A stretch of 41,328 nt of DNA from Punctularia strigosozonata HHB-11173 SS5 (Eukaryota; Basidiomycota; Agaricomycetes; Corticiales; Punctulariaceae), in the NCBI RefSeq assembly GCF_000264995.1, contig NW_006767437.1:1832887-1874214 (forward strand). The letters run 5' to 3'. The position numbers and the translations under genes are program-made. The notes under the pieces were generated by a model. The model saw nothing but the letters and a program-made list of their open reading frames with translations, was not told the DNA's origin and did no database searches. Below, piece by piece: positions 1 through 12,363 of the stretch; positions within the stretch are counted from its first letter, which is position 1; every line of letters starts with the position of its first letter.

Positions 1-131
1 ATGGACCGCCGTCTGCGTAATGTACCACTAATCAACAGGTGCATAATTATTGAACTGAGTCGTTGAGTACGGAGTAAACCCGATTAAGAGCATGAGAAAT
101 GAAAGGAGTGCATTCCAGTCCGTGTAAGTGA

Positions 132-3100
132 TCACATCTGAGCTACCCTCAAGCCAACGTTCGTCGCCAGCGCCGCCAACAGAACAAAGCACAAGATCGT
201 CGGGCCATACTTGTCGTAGTACAAGCCGTCAGCTTCTCGCCGTCGTAGTTTGATGGAGCGGTAGACAAAGACTACAGCCGAGTATGCGATGGCAAGCAAA
301 GCGGCGAGTGTGAACAGCCCGGCGCTGATCAAACCCGCCTGATCGTCCGGAGGAATAAAATTAAGGAGCGTTGTTGCAATCGTCCCGATCAGAACAGCAA
401 AATTGAGCCATTTCTGGGGGAGGGGGTGTTGTAAGACTGTCCCTATAACCCGACATGAGAAGGGACTCACCAGGAAAGTCCGCTCGGACGCGAAGTAAAC
501 CTTTGGTTCGATTCGCACCGGCACGGCGATCTTCTTTCCGGTTGGAGCCGTAAAGCCCCTCTCAAGAACTCGGTCGTCACCAGTTACCGCGGGCCTCGAT
601 GCACTCTCCGCTTCGTCCTCGTCCTCATCCTCGTCGTCACGTGCACCGCTCTTCTGCTCTTTCTGTAGTCTATCCCTCAATGTCTGATCAAAGGCTGAGG
701 ATGGCGCAAGCGGGTCGATGCTGAACCCTCTCGGCCTAAGATCCTCCGCAGCGCCGTTCTGACCGATCTGAATCGCTGCTGCACCCTGGCTCTTTCTCCG
801 CACTGACTTCAAGAACGGCGTCCTTTCGTCGTCCGCTTCATCGTCCGCATCCTCCTCTTCAACGGCCTCCTCCGGCGCATAATCCTTCGCCTTCGCGCCT
901 TCCTGCTTGGCCCGCCTCTCCCGTTCCTCGGCCCGCTCTTGCATCAGATGGTGCTCGCGGAAGGACGCAGCAGCGGCCACTTCCGCACTTGTGAGCCCGG
1001 TGCGCTTATGGGTGTCGTGGTCGTCGGCTGGGGCGATGTCTATCTCCTCGTCCTCTTCACCTTCTGACACGGGTTCCGTGTAGGCAGGCAGCTTAGCCTC
1101 CCTGTTCGGCGTATTGGTACCAAGCGTGGGCTCAGAGCTGCCTTGGGATGATGTCACTGCTGGTCGGGAAATAGATAGCGCGCCAGTATCGGGTTTCAGA
1201 ATGTCCGTGTCCACTGAGCGGGTGCAGGTCAGTATATGCGCACGAACCCCCAGGACATCAGCACGTCTTACTTTGAGGAAGCCAGAACGGAACCAGATCT
1301 ACTCTGTGTGGTAGCAGTGTGGCACAGCCGTGGATGAATTTGCTGTGGGGAAGACGATTCATTACCGTGATGCAGGATCGAAACCAAAGGAACATACCTG
1401 AACTTGGGTACTGCTTCCACTAAGTGCGAGTTGACGAGTTCAAGGACCCACTGAGGGGGCTCCTGCCCGTACTGCGTCTGCAACTTGACCTCCAGCACGC
1501 CGTACCTGTGCACTCATCAGTCTGTGTGTTAGAAGGTGCGTCAGGAGCAACCTACTTGAATAGCTCCTTGTCCTCTGGCGCCACCTGGTCAAACGGATGA
1601 TCGATGCCGATGTCCGTTCGACGCCAGTTGTTTCCTGACCTCGTTCGGCCGTCCCAGTTGTCTTCCCTGATCATCGTAAGCTCGGTATCTAGCGAGATTC
1701 GTACCCTGGCGTCGCCCGGTAATTGGAACGCCGTGCGATTGTAGAACGTGCGCATTACTGTGGCACCGAGCCTGATTAAAAATTTTACTGGGTGAATGAA
1801 CGAAACTTAGCGCACCCGGCTGGAGCTTGCGCGTCAGAATAGCGTATTGCACTTCATTTGCCAACTGGATCATCGAGTCCACCTCCTGCTGGGTTTTCTT
1901 TCCCTTGGTCACGAGTTCCTGAAAGTCCGCGTCCACCGTATACTCCCCCCTCAAGAATGCGTTGACCTAATAGTACCAGGGCGACATCAGCATCACACCG
2001 GGTGTTTCCATGCCTTCGTACCGCCAACCTTGTTCTCCTTGATGGGGAAACGCGCTTTGACAGACTTCTCGCCTGTCCAATCTTCGCGATGTGTCTTGCG
2101 CTCCACGAAAATCGTCTGCGTGTCGACGTCGCCGTACCATCGGAGCCGTATCGCCTCTGCACCCTCCGTCTTCTCTAACCGACCGAGATAAAGCTCTAGT
2201 TCTTCGTTGTCGAAGTATATGGATGTGATGGCTGCATATATGCGGTAGGTATGGAGGTAAGCAGCAAGAGGTAATGCCAGTACGAACCTGCATCCTTGGG
2301 TTCGAACTCCTTCTCAGTATTGAATACTGCGCCATTTGATTATCAACTACGGCATTTCATTCGGCTTGCCTGAAACGTACCCAAGACCGGCAGATGCCGC
2401 AGAATCGCGAGTTTCAAATGTACAAGGTTGTCTGGATGGACCTGATGACGTCAACGAGACGGTCATTAGGTCGCCCGTTGCATGCTCGACGCGCAATGGC
2501 GATGACACGCACCCAGTATTTCGTCGTTTGCCTCACGAATGCACTCTGGCTACCGCCTGCGCTCGAGTCCCCTACTACCGGATGTCCACGAGTCCGCACG
2601 AGGTCGTACAGCTTAGAGAGCTTTACGATGAGTCGGTCCCAGTTGTACTTGTAGAAAGGGCGCTTTTCCAGGTACTCTTGAATGAAAGTAGATTTGAGCG
2701 GCATTTTAGTTTGTTTCTGTTGCCATCGCAATAGTTAGTCCAAATGATATGCGCATATATCTCGTTGGACGGTTACTTGCATCATGTTTCTGTCAAGTCA
2801 TAACGGTCAGCGGTGTCTTTTCATGACATAGGATTCCAAATACCTTCAAGATCTTCATGAAGCCCGTGATGTTCAGTTTCGTATACAGAGCGAGGTCGTG
2901 GACGTCTGCGACCAGAGTCGCCACCTCCTCTTCCAGGATATGGAACTGGTCTTCGAGAGCGTCGACTGAAACGATATCATCCGCGTTCTCATCATCCGTC
3001 GTATCTTCGTCGTCCGAGCCAGCGTCCTGGTGCAGCCCCGGTTCTGACTGTTGTTGCGCTTCCGTATCTACGGTAGCGCCTGACTGGCCCGCGTCGGACG

Positions 3101-3624
3101 GTTGTTCAAGGTGCCGAGCAGCGACCGTCGACTGCGGCCCGGCGGCGGGCGGAACGGATTGCTGGGCGGTTTGGTCGGGGCTATCGGAGGAGTAGTCTTC
3201 AGCAACGAGCCGCTTGACGTCCTTCTCAGCATCGCGTATGCGTCGCGACAGTTCCGAGGTCTATAGTGGGCGAGCATATGAGATTCGTGCCGGTCACCCA
3301 ACAATTTGCGTTGTGAACGCCCGGACACAGATGTGAAGGCTAGAAGGGGATTAGACAATGCACCTTCTCCTTCTGAAAATCGTGGATCTTGTCCAGCTCC
3401 CGCTCGAGCATGGCGGTGAACTCCCGCTCATCATCTTCTGTCCACCCGTGCTCGGTCGTCCGGTCCTGATCAGGCAAACGAGAGACCGGTTATAGCTCCT
3501 TCGAAACATTCCATGGCAAACGTGCGAGACTCGCCTTGAGCTCGCGTTTGAGCAGGTTGTAGTCGAGGTAGAACGGACGCCATTCCGCGTAGAGGTCGGC
3601 CTTTATTTTCCTGCCAAACTTCAT
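132..3624 (-). CDS. VTC4: VTC4-like vacuolar transporter chaperone, polyphosphate polymerase
   Basis: Catalytic subunit of the VTC complex, which makes inorganic polyphosphate from ATP and moves it into the vacuole. I read 14 exons giving 893 aa. Order of parts: an N-terminal SPX domain (starts [15 protein letters not shown], ends in the KILKKHDKQTKMP phosphate-sensing helix), split by an acidic Gln/Asp/Glu-rich insert; the VTC catalytic tunnel domain ([20 protein letters not shown], then [14 protein letters not shown]); a long acidic, Ser-rich linker; and a C-terminal DUF202-type unit of three membrane segments, introduced by [11 protein letters not shown]. Oddities: the introns at 3466-3534 and 2717-2780 use GC donors, exon 4 (2781-2789) is only 9 nt, and the intron at 414-470 is a multiple of three and stop-free, so it can be mistaken for coding sequence. 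It is divergent from GTR2. The family call is firm. VTC4 rather than another VTC subunit is inferred from the complete SPX-VTC-DUF202 layout. Confidence 0.93.
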
Positions 3625-3888
3625 CGGGGGCGGAGGAAAAGGCGGTCGAGGAGGTAGGTAGGATTCAGGAAACGGTGTATCAGAGCGAGCAGTGGTCTCG
3701 CAGTCACCTGGAGGCCAGGCCTGTTTATGCCTGCAGTGTGAGCATCCTGTTCGCGTCTCTGCGTGATTCGCGAACCCTCACCGGGACGAACGTTCGTCGG
3801 TTATCTCTCCGACCATGGGCCGCGTGACGTCACGCCCGTTCAAGCGCGGCAGCTCCCGACGCCCTCTGCACCGACAACTGCGACGACC
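3625..3888. promoter_or_regulatory. Divergent promoter between VTC4 and GTR2, with two palindromes
   Basis: These 264 bp separate the two start codons and must hold both core promoters. Two perfect 14-bp palindromes are visible: GACGAACGTTCGTC at 3785-3798 and GCGTGACGTCACGC at 3822-3835. The second contains the TGACGTCA core bound by ATF/CREB-type bZIP factors. No clear TATA box is seen. Binding is inferred from the motif only. Confidence 0.6.
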
Positions 3889-5412
3889 ATGGCGACCGTG
3901 TCGGCTGCTGCTGCTGCGCCCGGCGCCGACCCCGACGCTGCCGACGACGTACGCAGAACGCGTATCCTCCTGGCTGGCCTACGGAGGTGAGTGCGGCGAC
4001 CCGTCTCCAGCGCGGCCCTGGTCGTGTGCCCAGATCTTCCCGTTCCCATTGGTTCACCGTGTCACTCCTTGGTGCAGAAGCGGCAAGACCTCTATTCAAC
4101 AGGTTCTATTCCACAAGATGGCTCCCAAGCAGGCCTTCTACGTCGAGCCTACCCAGAGGATAACGCGGCACAAGTACGAGTGCGTGAACGACCTGTCCCG
4201 CAAAGTAGAATGAAGGGCATTGAGCTCACCCGGCCGAAGCTAGCACCATCATTCCTCTGGAGATATGGGACTGCCCAGGCACCATAGAACCTAGCACCGT
4301 CGACCTAACACAGTTCGCCGCTCTGATCTTCGTCATTGACATACAGGTCCGTGCTCTAGGCGCCACACGGGTAACATAACTCACCCTTGCCTTTCAGGAC
4401 CTCTACCAAGCTCCGATATCCCGTCTCATAGACTTCATCATCAAGGCCAGCGAACATAATCCCGCCCTGAACCTCGAAGTCTTCGTGCACAAGACAGAAC
4501 CGCTCTCGGATGATTACAAGATCGAAAACTTTCGTCAGATCCAGCAAAGGACCCTGGACGAGCTCTTGGACGAATCCGAAGACTACGCTCAGATACCCGT
4601 CAACTTCCACTTGACGAGCGTATATGACCACAGCCTCCACGAAGCGTTCTCCCGCGTCTTGCAGAACAAGCTTGTGGAGAGCTTGCCCTATCTGGAAGAT
4701 CTACTGAACGTTTTCGTAACAGTGTGTTGTTCTCGTCATTCACGCGCGCTGAGATGACTGATAGTACAATCAGAACTCGCAATCGTCGAAAGCGTTTCTC
4801 TTCGATATCGAGTCCCGAATATACGTTGCCACGGATGCCTCTCCAGTGGACGCCGCGACCTACAATCTATGCTGCGACTACCTCAAAATGCTGACCTCGT
4901 TCGGGCCACTCTATAAGTACGTCGACAACCTGGCAGTCGCGTTCCACCGACCTGATGACGATTCTAGGTCTGCCAAGCGCAGCCCAGCAAGGTGTCAAGC
5001 GACGTCCACGTCAGCTAGCGCTTTGCCGGAGCCCGCACCTGAGTCTTCGGTCGTTCAATCTCCCTCTACAACGTCGGCAACCCTGACCTCCACCACGTCC
5101 GGGGGCTCCACCCCAAAGACGTCCACATCCGCCTCGCCATCGTCCAGTGCTCAGAACGAACCAAACGCCCCGCTTGGAAGCCATGAAAGTCCGGATCCTG
5201 ACGCAGAAGCGTTCTGGCCATCTGCTTCCACATCGCTATTACCCACCACGACGATCACCTACCATCTCATCACGCCGCAACTTGCTCTTTTGGCCGTTCT
5301 ACCAACAAGCGTGTACGAGAAAAAGCGCGGCCTGGTGGAGTACAACGTGGTCTGCTTCAGGGAGGGTGTGCAAGAGATCTGCGCTGTGGAGAGGGAGGCA
5401 CGCGCAGCTTGA
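3889..5412 (+). CDS. GTR2: Rag GTPase of the RagC/D type (Gtr2 homologue)
   Basis: Small GTPase that pairs with a RagA/Gtr1 partner on the vacuole to signal amino-acid supply to TORC1. Five exons (3889-3986, 4078-4179, 4244-4346, 4398-4721, 4774-5412) give 421 aa. Visible parts: P-loop GLRRSGKTS, built across intron 1; G3-like WDCPGT; G4-like HKTE, where RagC proteins usually have HKVD; then a C-terminal roadblock-like region ending KKRGLVEYNVVCFREGVQEI, typical of Gtr2/RagC. A Ser/Thr/Pro-rich stretch of about 80 residues interrupts the C-terminal half. The start was chosen at the first ATG with a good context (ACCATGG) just before the Ala-rich N-terminus; an in-frame upstream ATG at 3763 would add 42 residues. 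NPR3, a subunit of the GAP for the partner GTPase, lies 12 kb away. Confidence 0.92.
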
Positions 5413-5885
5413 TTCGCGTTCAGCTCGAGAAGTTGTGATGGTGAGGGGTGTATTACGATATTGCCTGTGACTGCGCGGACGTATAATGTTCATGAAGGAG
5501 GTGTTGACTCATCATATATAGAACATCCTTTAATGTGCGGTGCCTTTGTTCTTCGCGAGCCGACACCAATAGCTCTGCTTTAATCGATCTTCGTTCGTGT
5601 AGCCTTCCAAGTTGTTGAGACCATCGAATACTTATGGGCAGTCGTACAGTCCGCTCATGAACTCCGCACCGGTCTCAGATCCCGGTCCGACACCCGTTGA
5701 GTTGAAGCAGTCGGTGCTTGAAGTTGTATCCTTTCTTCTTTCTCTGGCCCAAAGACTCCCGCAATCTGCCAAGCGCGTGAAATGCAGCCATCGTTCACAG
5801 ACGAAGACGATGCTATTGGACTCGGCATGGCGACTCTCTTGCGGCGTGCCATAGAAGAGTAGCACGCCATGGGGAGTCCCTAGGT
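5413..5885. other. Intergenic, no gene recognised
   Basis: Holds the 3' end of the GTR2 transcript and the upstream region of the P450. Short open frames on both strands show no recognisable domain and no convincing splice structure. Confidence 0.5.
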
Positions 5886-5892
5886 TATAAAT
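5886..5892 (+). promoter_or_regulatory. TATA box of the P450 gene
   Basis: TATAAAT lies 63 nt before the P450 start codon, a fitting distance for a fungal core promoter with a short leader. Confidence 0.5.
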
Positions 5893-5955
5893 GCTGAGCA
5901 CTTCGAAGCATTGAACGCACATCCTACGAGCTGACCCGCATAGCAAACGGATCCC

Positions 5956-8504
5956 ATGGTCATCAGTGTTACCCCTACCAACGTCGCACTGGCAGGCATT
6001 GCCGCGGCCTCTGGCTTTCTCGGATTTAGCCTCTTGCGCATTCTAGTCCGTCCTCTGTTCTCTCCGCTGCGCTACATACCGGGACCTCCCGGCGGCTCCC
6101 TCCTCAAGGGACATGCAGATGCGTTTTGGGAACCGCGGAAGGAGTCCATCATCGAGGAATGGATTGCGAAATACGGACACGTGCTCAAGTTCAAGAATTT
6201 CTTGAACGTGAGCGTACCGCGATATATCGACCTTTCGACGTACGCCACTGACAATCCACTTCCCAGAGCGATCAGCTGCTGATCTTGGACACCCGTGCTA
6301 TTCAATACGTACTGAACACCGCGGCGGACGACTACGTTAAGTCGCCGGAAATCATCTTCGTGGTCCAGGATCTCCTCGGAGTAGGTAAGTAGCGTGACGG
6401 CAGACCATACCGAATGACTACGAATTATGTTGGGCTATAGGTGTCCTTTTGACAGAAGGGGAACAACATCGGCGGCAGGTAGGTTGAGTCCGTTTCACGT
6501 GCACTGGAGGATATGCTTAGGACCGTTATGTCTAGCGTAGAATCCTGGTTGGTGCCTTTGACTCCAAGACGTCGCTGGACTAACTCCTTCCAAAGAATGC
6601 AGCTTTCGGACCTGCTCAGATACGGGATCTAACAGAGATCTTCGTGCAGAAGGCCACGCAAGTGAGTGGTAACTCTGTGTCGCTCACAGATACTTTGTAC
6701 TTACGATGGTAATGGGCTGCCGACACTAGCTTCGTGACGGTATTTCTCACCAAATCGCCGGGCACGAGAGCGGGGCGCGCGTGGACGTGTTAGACTGGAT
6801 GAGCAAAGCGACCCTCGATATCATCGGTGCTGCCGGTACGTGAGCGATCTCTTCCAATCACCCCCTTGTCGCCATCTTAAAAGTTGTTGCCAGGATTCAA
6901 CTATGACTTCGACGCCCTCGACCTCAGCAAAGGTCCAAATGAGCTCAGTATGCGGTGCAAACATTTTATGAGATTTCAGTGTTTACTGAGAATGCGATCT
7001 GCAGATGTCGCGTTCACGACGGTGTTCGAGTCAACCCAGAAGTTCTCCTGGGGGCTACTCCTACAGTCATTCATCCCTGCGACGCGCTTTATCGTATGTT
7101 GATTGCAGTAAGATCGAACCTTCTGTTGAGATGCGCACATCAGCCCTCCAAAAGCCTGCGGCTGATGCGCCGAGCCAAAGCCACGATGGATAGGCTTAGC
7201 CTCAAACTTGTTCGTGAACAGCGAGAAGCGCTCCTTCGTGAGAAGAACGACGCAGCCATCGGGAAGGAGGCGATTCAGACCCGCGACCTGCTCAGCCTGC
7301 TCATCAAAGCCAACATGGCCAGCGACATTCCGGAGAGCCAGAGAATGTCAGAAGAGGAGGTACTTGGACGTAAGTCGTCCACGATCTGCATAGCGATCAC
7401 CGCTGACTACCAGCTTCAGAAATTCCTACTTTCCTAGGTGAAGTCGTTTCTTAGGAAGTGAAATTCACCAGCTGAACCCATGCATCTCACAACTTGAAGG
7501 TGCCGGACACGACACTACTGCGTAATCCCGTGTTATTGATTTGCGCCTTTCTTGTGGTGTTCACGACTTTACAGCAATAGCACATCGTGGTGTTTATATC
7601 TTCTGGCATGTCACCCGGACATCCAGAAGAAGCTTCGCGAAGAGCTTTTGAGCATTGATACCGACTCGCCTTCCATGGACCAACTGAGTTCGCTGCGTGA
7701 GCACCTGTTTATTATCTCTAGACGTCACCCGAGCTGAAATTGGATAAAGCCTTCTTCGATTCTGTCATCAGAGAGTCGCTCAGGGTCCTAGGGCCCGTGC
7801 CCTCGGTCCTCCGCGTAGCGCGGAAGGACGATGTCATCCCGCTGGAGAAGCCCTACGTTGACACGCGAGGGCGTATCTGCTCTGAAGTCCGGTAAGCCAG
7901 GTTGGAGCTTCAAGGCCACGACAGTTCCTTACTACGCCATCCAGCGTTCAGACAGGGGATACGATATTCGTCCCTATCATAGCGATGAACACGTCCACTA
8001 GCATCTGGGGAGCGGATGCGAAAGAGTTCCGGTTAGTAAAACGGCTTTTACCGGTGAGAGATCTTGCTGACGGAGGTGCTTTCCAGACCGGAAAGGTGGG
8101 GGTGCGTTCCGGACAAGGCTAGTGCTGTACCTGGTATATGGAGCAATCTGATGACTTTCCTCGGTTCGTATGCCCTTCTATCCGTATTTTTGCGTGTCTG
8201 AACACACCATGCTCTCTAGCCGGCCCTCATCACTGCATCGGATACCGATTCTCGCTCATTGAGTGAGTTTTTGTTATTACTGCGTCATGCCGCGTGCTTC
8301 GCTGATGCGCTTTACGATGAACGCTTCAGGATGAAGGCGCTGCTGTTCGCTCTCCTCCGCGCCTTCGAGTTTGAGCTTGCCGTTCCGCGCGAAGATATCA
8401 TGAAGGTCTATGCCCAACTAGTGACAAAGCCCATGGTCGCTACAGCGGACCAGGAGAAACAGACTCAGCTTCCATTCATAGTCAAACCCTTCCACGCTGG
8501 TTGA
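5956..8504 (+). CDS. Cytochrome P450 monooxygenase, membrane-anchored
   Basis: Haem-thiolate monooxygenase, presumably in the ER membrane and fed by NADPH-P450 reductase; the substrate cannot be told. I read 17 exons with total length an exact multiple of three (548 aa). Landmarks in order: a hydrophobic N-terminal anchor (about residues 8-32) followed by the Pro-rich hinge IPGPPGGS; C-helix region [13 protein letters not shown]-helix oxygen-binding motif LGAGHDTT; K-helix ESLR (ExxR) in [18 protein letters not shown]-like FRPERW; haem loop [12 protein letters not shown] with the cysteine ligand. Two exons are tiny: 6536-6547 (12 nt, RRIL) and 7420-7437 (18 nt, just before the I-helix motif). 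No stop or frame break remains once the 53-nt intron 7697-7749 is placed. It resembles the large Agaricomycete P450 families of secondary metabolism or xenobiotic oxidation; the CYP family cannot be named by eye. Confidence 0.93.
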
Positions 8505-9662
8505 TTGTTAGCATGGGGAGGATCCTCCTTTACGCATTAGCTGCGGGTGAACGGGATCCGAGGTTCGATAGCCTGTATCGAAGATGATGCGTGCGATGAC
8601 ATTGAGGTTGACACTTATATTTCGTGTTCGACGTTCATCGGTATCCTATCTCAGGGCACGGCTCCAGATTCGTCGTTTGCGGATATGAACCCTGGGGTTA
8701 ATGGATTCGGTGATGTATTCGAATTGCGGCCACTCCTTGTAAGTAGGCGGGAACAAAGGCGACTGATACAATCTTGCCTCACGAGGTACTTTCGAATCGA
8801 ATCCAAGTTGTGAAGCTCATGCCAGTGACTCTGAGACACTGACGCGTCAGTACACGGTAGGTACACGTGCACCTCATCGGCATTGTCCGTGACGTTGCTC
8901 AAATGTTGACGTCGCCATACGCTGCAATACCCGATGTCCGACCAACTCCAAAGGCACTCTCGCGATCTGTATCTCAGATCCTTCGCACCTGTGCTTCTAG
9001 TGCATCCACAAGACTAGGAGAAATCCAGCAGTAGGCAACTCTGACGCCATCTTTCCGTGCTTTACCTACGGAGCTCGGGCGCGAACGCCTCTCCCTCACG
9101 CCGACGTCTCCCATGGTTAAAGCCAGTGCCTTGAACATCTGACCTACTATGGCAGCCTCATCCAAGATGCGGAACTTTCTCAGCAGCACGTCTCCCGAAC
9201 CAAGTTCCGCAAAGCACGTTGAAAATTCCCCAGAACCCAGGAACGTCGGTGCTATCGGTGCTCCTCGGAAGATTGGCTTCTCTGCGACGTCAAACTCAAC
9301 ATGACTCGTATGATGGTGGCGCTGAACGTAAATGCTACAGGGCAAGGGGTAGACTCGGAGGCCATGGAGCTCCTGAGAGAGTGTGTAGACCGGTACCGTC
9401 CCTTACTTACAGGAGCCGACTTGAAAATCGGCATAAACGCTGCAATCGATCCGCCGCTCGGCCGATCGCCTTGTTTAGGGGACCTGCCCGGTCTTGCGTC
9501 CGGTACGGGCAGTTGCTCGAAAGAGACCACAATTTGAAGCACTCGAAATGAAGAGAACTGCAGCGAGCGTCGTCGCATAGATTGTCATCGTCGCCGGCGC
9601 ATTTGCCTCCGCCAGCCGCCTCATCCCGACGCGCCAGTGGCGGTGCGTTGCGCCGCTCTCTG
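8505..9662. other. Intergenic, weak open frames only
   Basis: About 1.2 kb without a recognised gene. Open frames of 78-123 codons overlap on both strands (for example minus 8974-9345 and plus 9301-9537). Some have protein-like composition, and a 40-bp intron-like segment sits on the minus strand near 9372-9411 (GTAAGTAAG to CTCTCAG). No domain is recognisable, and the overlap of opposite frames argues against most of them. Confidence 0.4.
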
Positions 9663-9889
9663 ATTGGGTGAGCGGCGCCCGCCGGCCGACGTCTCCTGTG
9701 TCACCGGAAGAATCTCTGACAGGGGAGACTTCGAGCGCATGGATCGGTCGGGCTTCCTGCGTGCCCGTCATGGTCGCGAGCGAGCGAAGCGCATCCGCAA
9801 ACTTCCGACTCACCTCGCCACTCGGCCGACCTGAAAACATTCAAGCGGCGATGCGCCAACGGAGGAGCTGCTATCTCTGCTATACATAA
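9663..9889 (+). promoter_or_regulatory. Core promoter of the glutamate dehydrogenase gene
   Basis: A TATA-like TATACATAA at 9881-9889 lies 97 nt before the GDH start, followed by a pyrimidine-rich leader. An inverted CCAAT pentamer (ATTGG, 9663-9667) lies further upstream. CCAAT-binding control of NADP-GDH is known in other fungi, so the motif is suggestive but short enough to be chance. Confidence 0.4.
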
Positions 9890-9985
9890 GGCCGCAAATT
9901 TACGACTAATACCCCAGCGCCCAACTCCTCCCGTCAGCTTACCCCAACTCGATCTACCCGCCCTTTCGCATCTCTGACATTCGCC

Positions 9986-11572
<1,587 letters not shown>

Positions 11573-12363
11573 GCGCTTGTCGACCCTGCCTGAAATCAAA
11601 AGGTCGTTCGCTGGGTGAACGACGACCATCATGAATCAACACTGGTGAAGCGATGTTGTGTACCAGTATCGGCACTTACTCTCGTGCCGCAATCTTGTAT
11701 TTCTACATGCGAAGATACTATCAACTGTACCTGGAATATCTATGCGCCAAGGATGTACGTTTTGAGTGAGCTGAGCGGCGAGCCTGACGATGATCGGGAT
11801 AGCCACCATCTTAGCCTGCGTTTATGTATCGCTCGGCGACCGCACCGCGTTCAACGTTGCCATTGAACGCCACGACAGGTTGTTGATCTTCGGCAGTATA
11901 CTTATATCCTCGCAACCCGCATTCTATCCGGTCTGATTGAAGATGCATATGCAAGACTTCGCTACATACTGCTGCGACAGTGCTCCTGTGTGCTTCCTAT
12001 CAAACCTGCCGTCTCCGCTGTATCGGTCTTTGTGGTTCTGGCGCTCGACGCTCGTCGACGCCAAAATGAAAGACGCGTCAATCGGCGCATCTCCTCTATG
12101 CGGGGAATCTCTGACACGGTCCATCTGTTCTTCTCACCCTGTTGCAATGGCGCGAGGTTTCTGTCTCCGGCTTCTCGGACGTCTCGTCGCCAGGGACTTA
12201 ATCCATTCCGAACCCCGCCCAGTTCGGTGGGATGCTACACACCGATAATGGAACATCTTCGCATATAACGACGCTATCAATGAGAGCCTCCGTGCGTGAA
12301 CGCAGGTTCGCCCCTCCTTTCCACTTTCTTTCCCTGGGACCAGCGCCTGCTTTGTTTTGACTC
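11573..12363. other. Intergenic between GDH and the DUF6533 gene
   Basis: Contains the 3' end of GDH and the promoter of the next gene. Overlapping short open frames on both strands (11924-12268) have no recognisable content. I see no structured RNA or repeat. Confidence 0.45.

Noticed and set aside
414-470. Nineteen residues between ERTFL and KWLNFAVL that read open in VTC4
   Set aside because: The segment begins GTGAGT and ends CCCCCAG, and its removal restores the conserved DUF202 junction; it is an intron of a length divisible by three.
7690-7760. Apparent stop in the P450 before the K-helix
   Set aside because: Extending the intron to the acceptor GATAAAG (ending at 7749) gives an in-phase [13 protein letters not shown], so no break is present.
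8974-9578. Overlapping open frames on both strands upstream of glutamate dehydrogenase
   Set aside because: Protein-like composition in places, but no domain, no consistent exon chain and mutual overlap on opposite strands.
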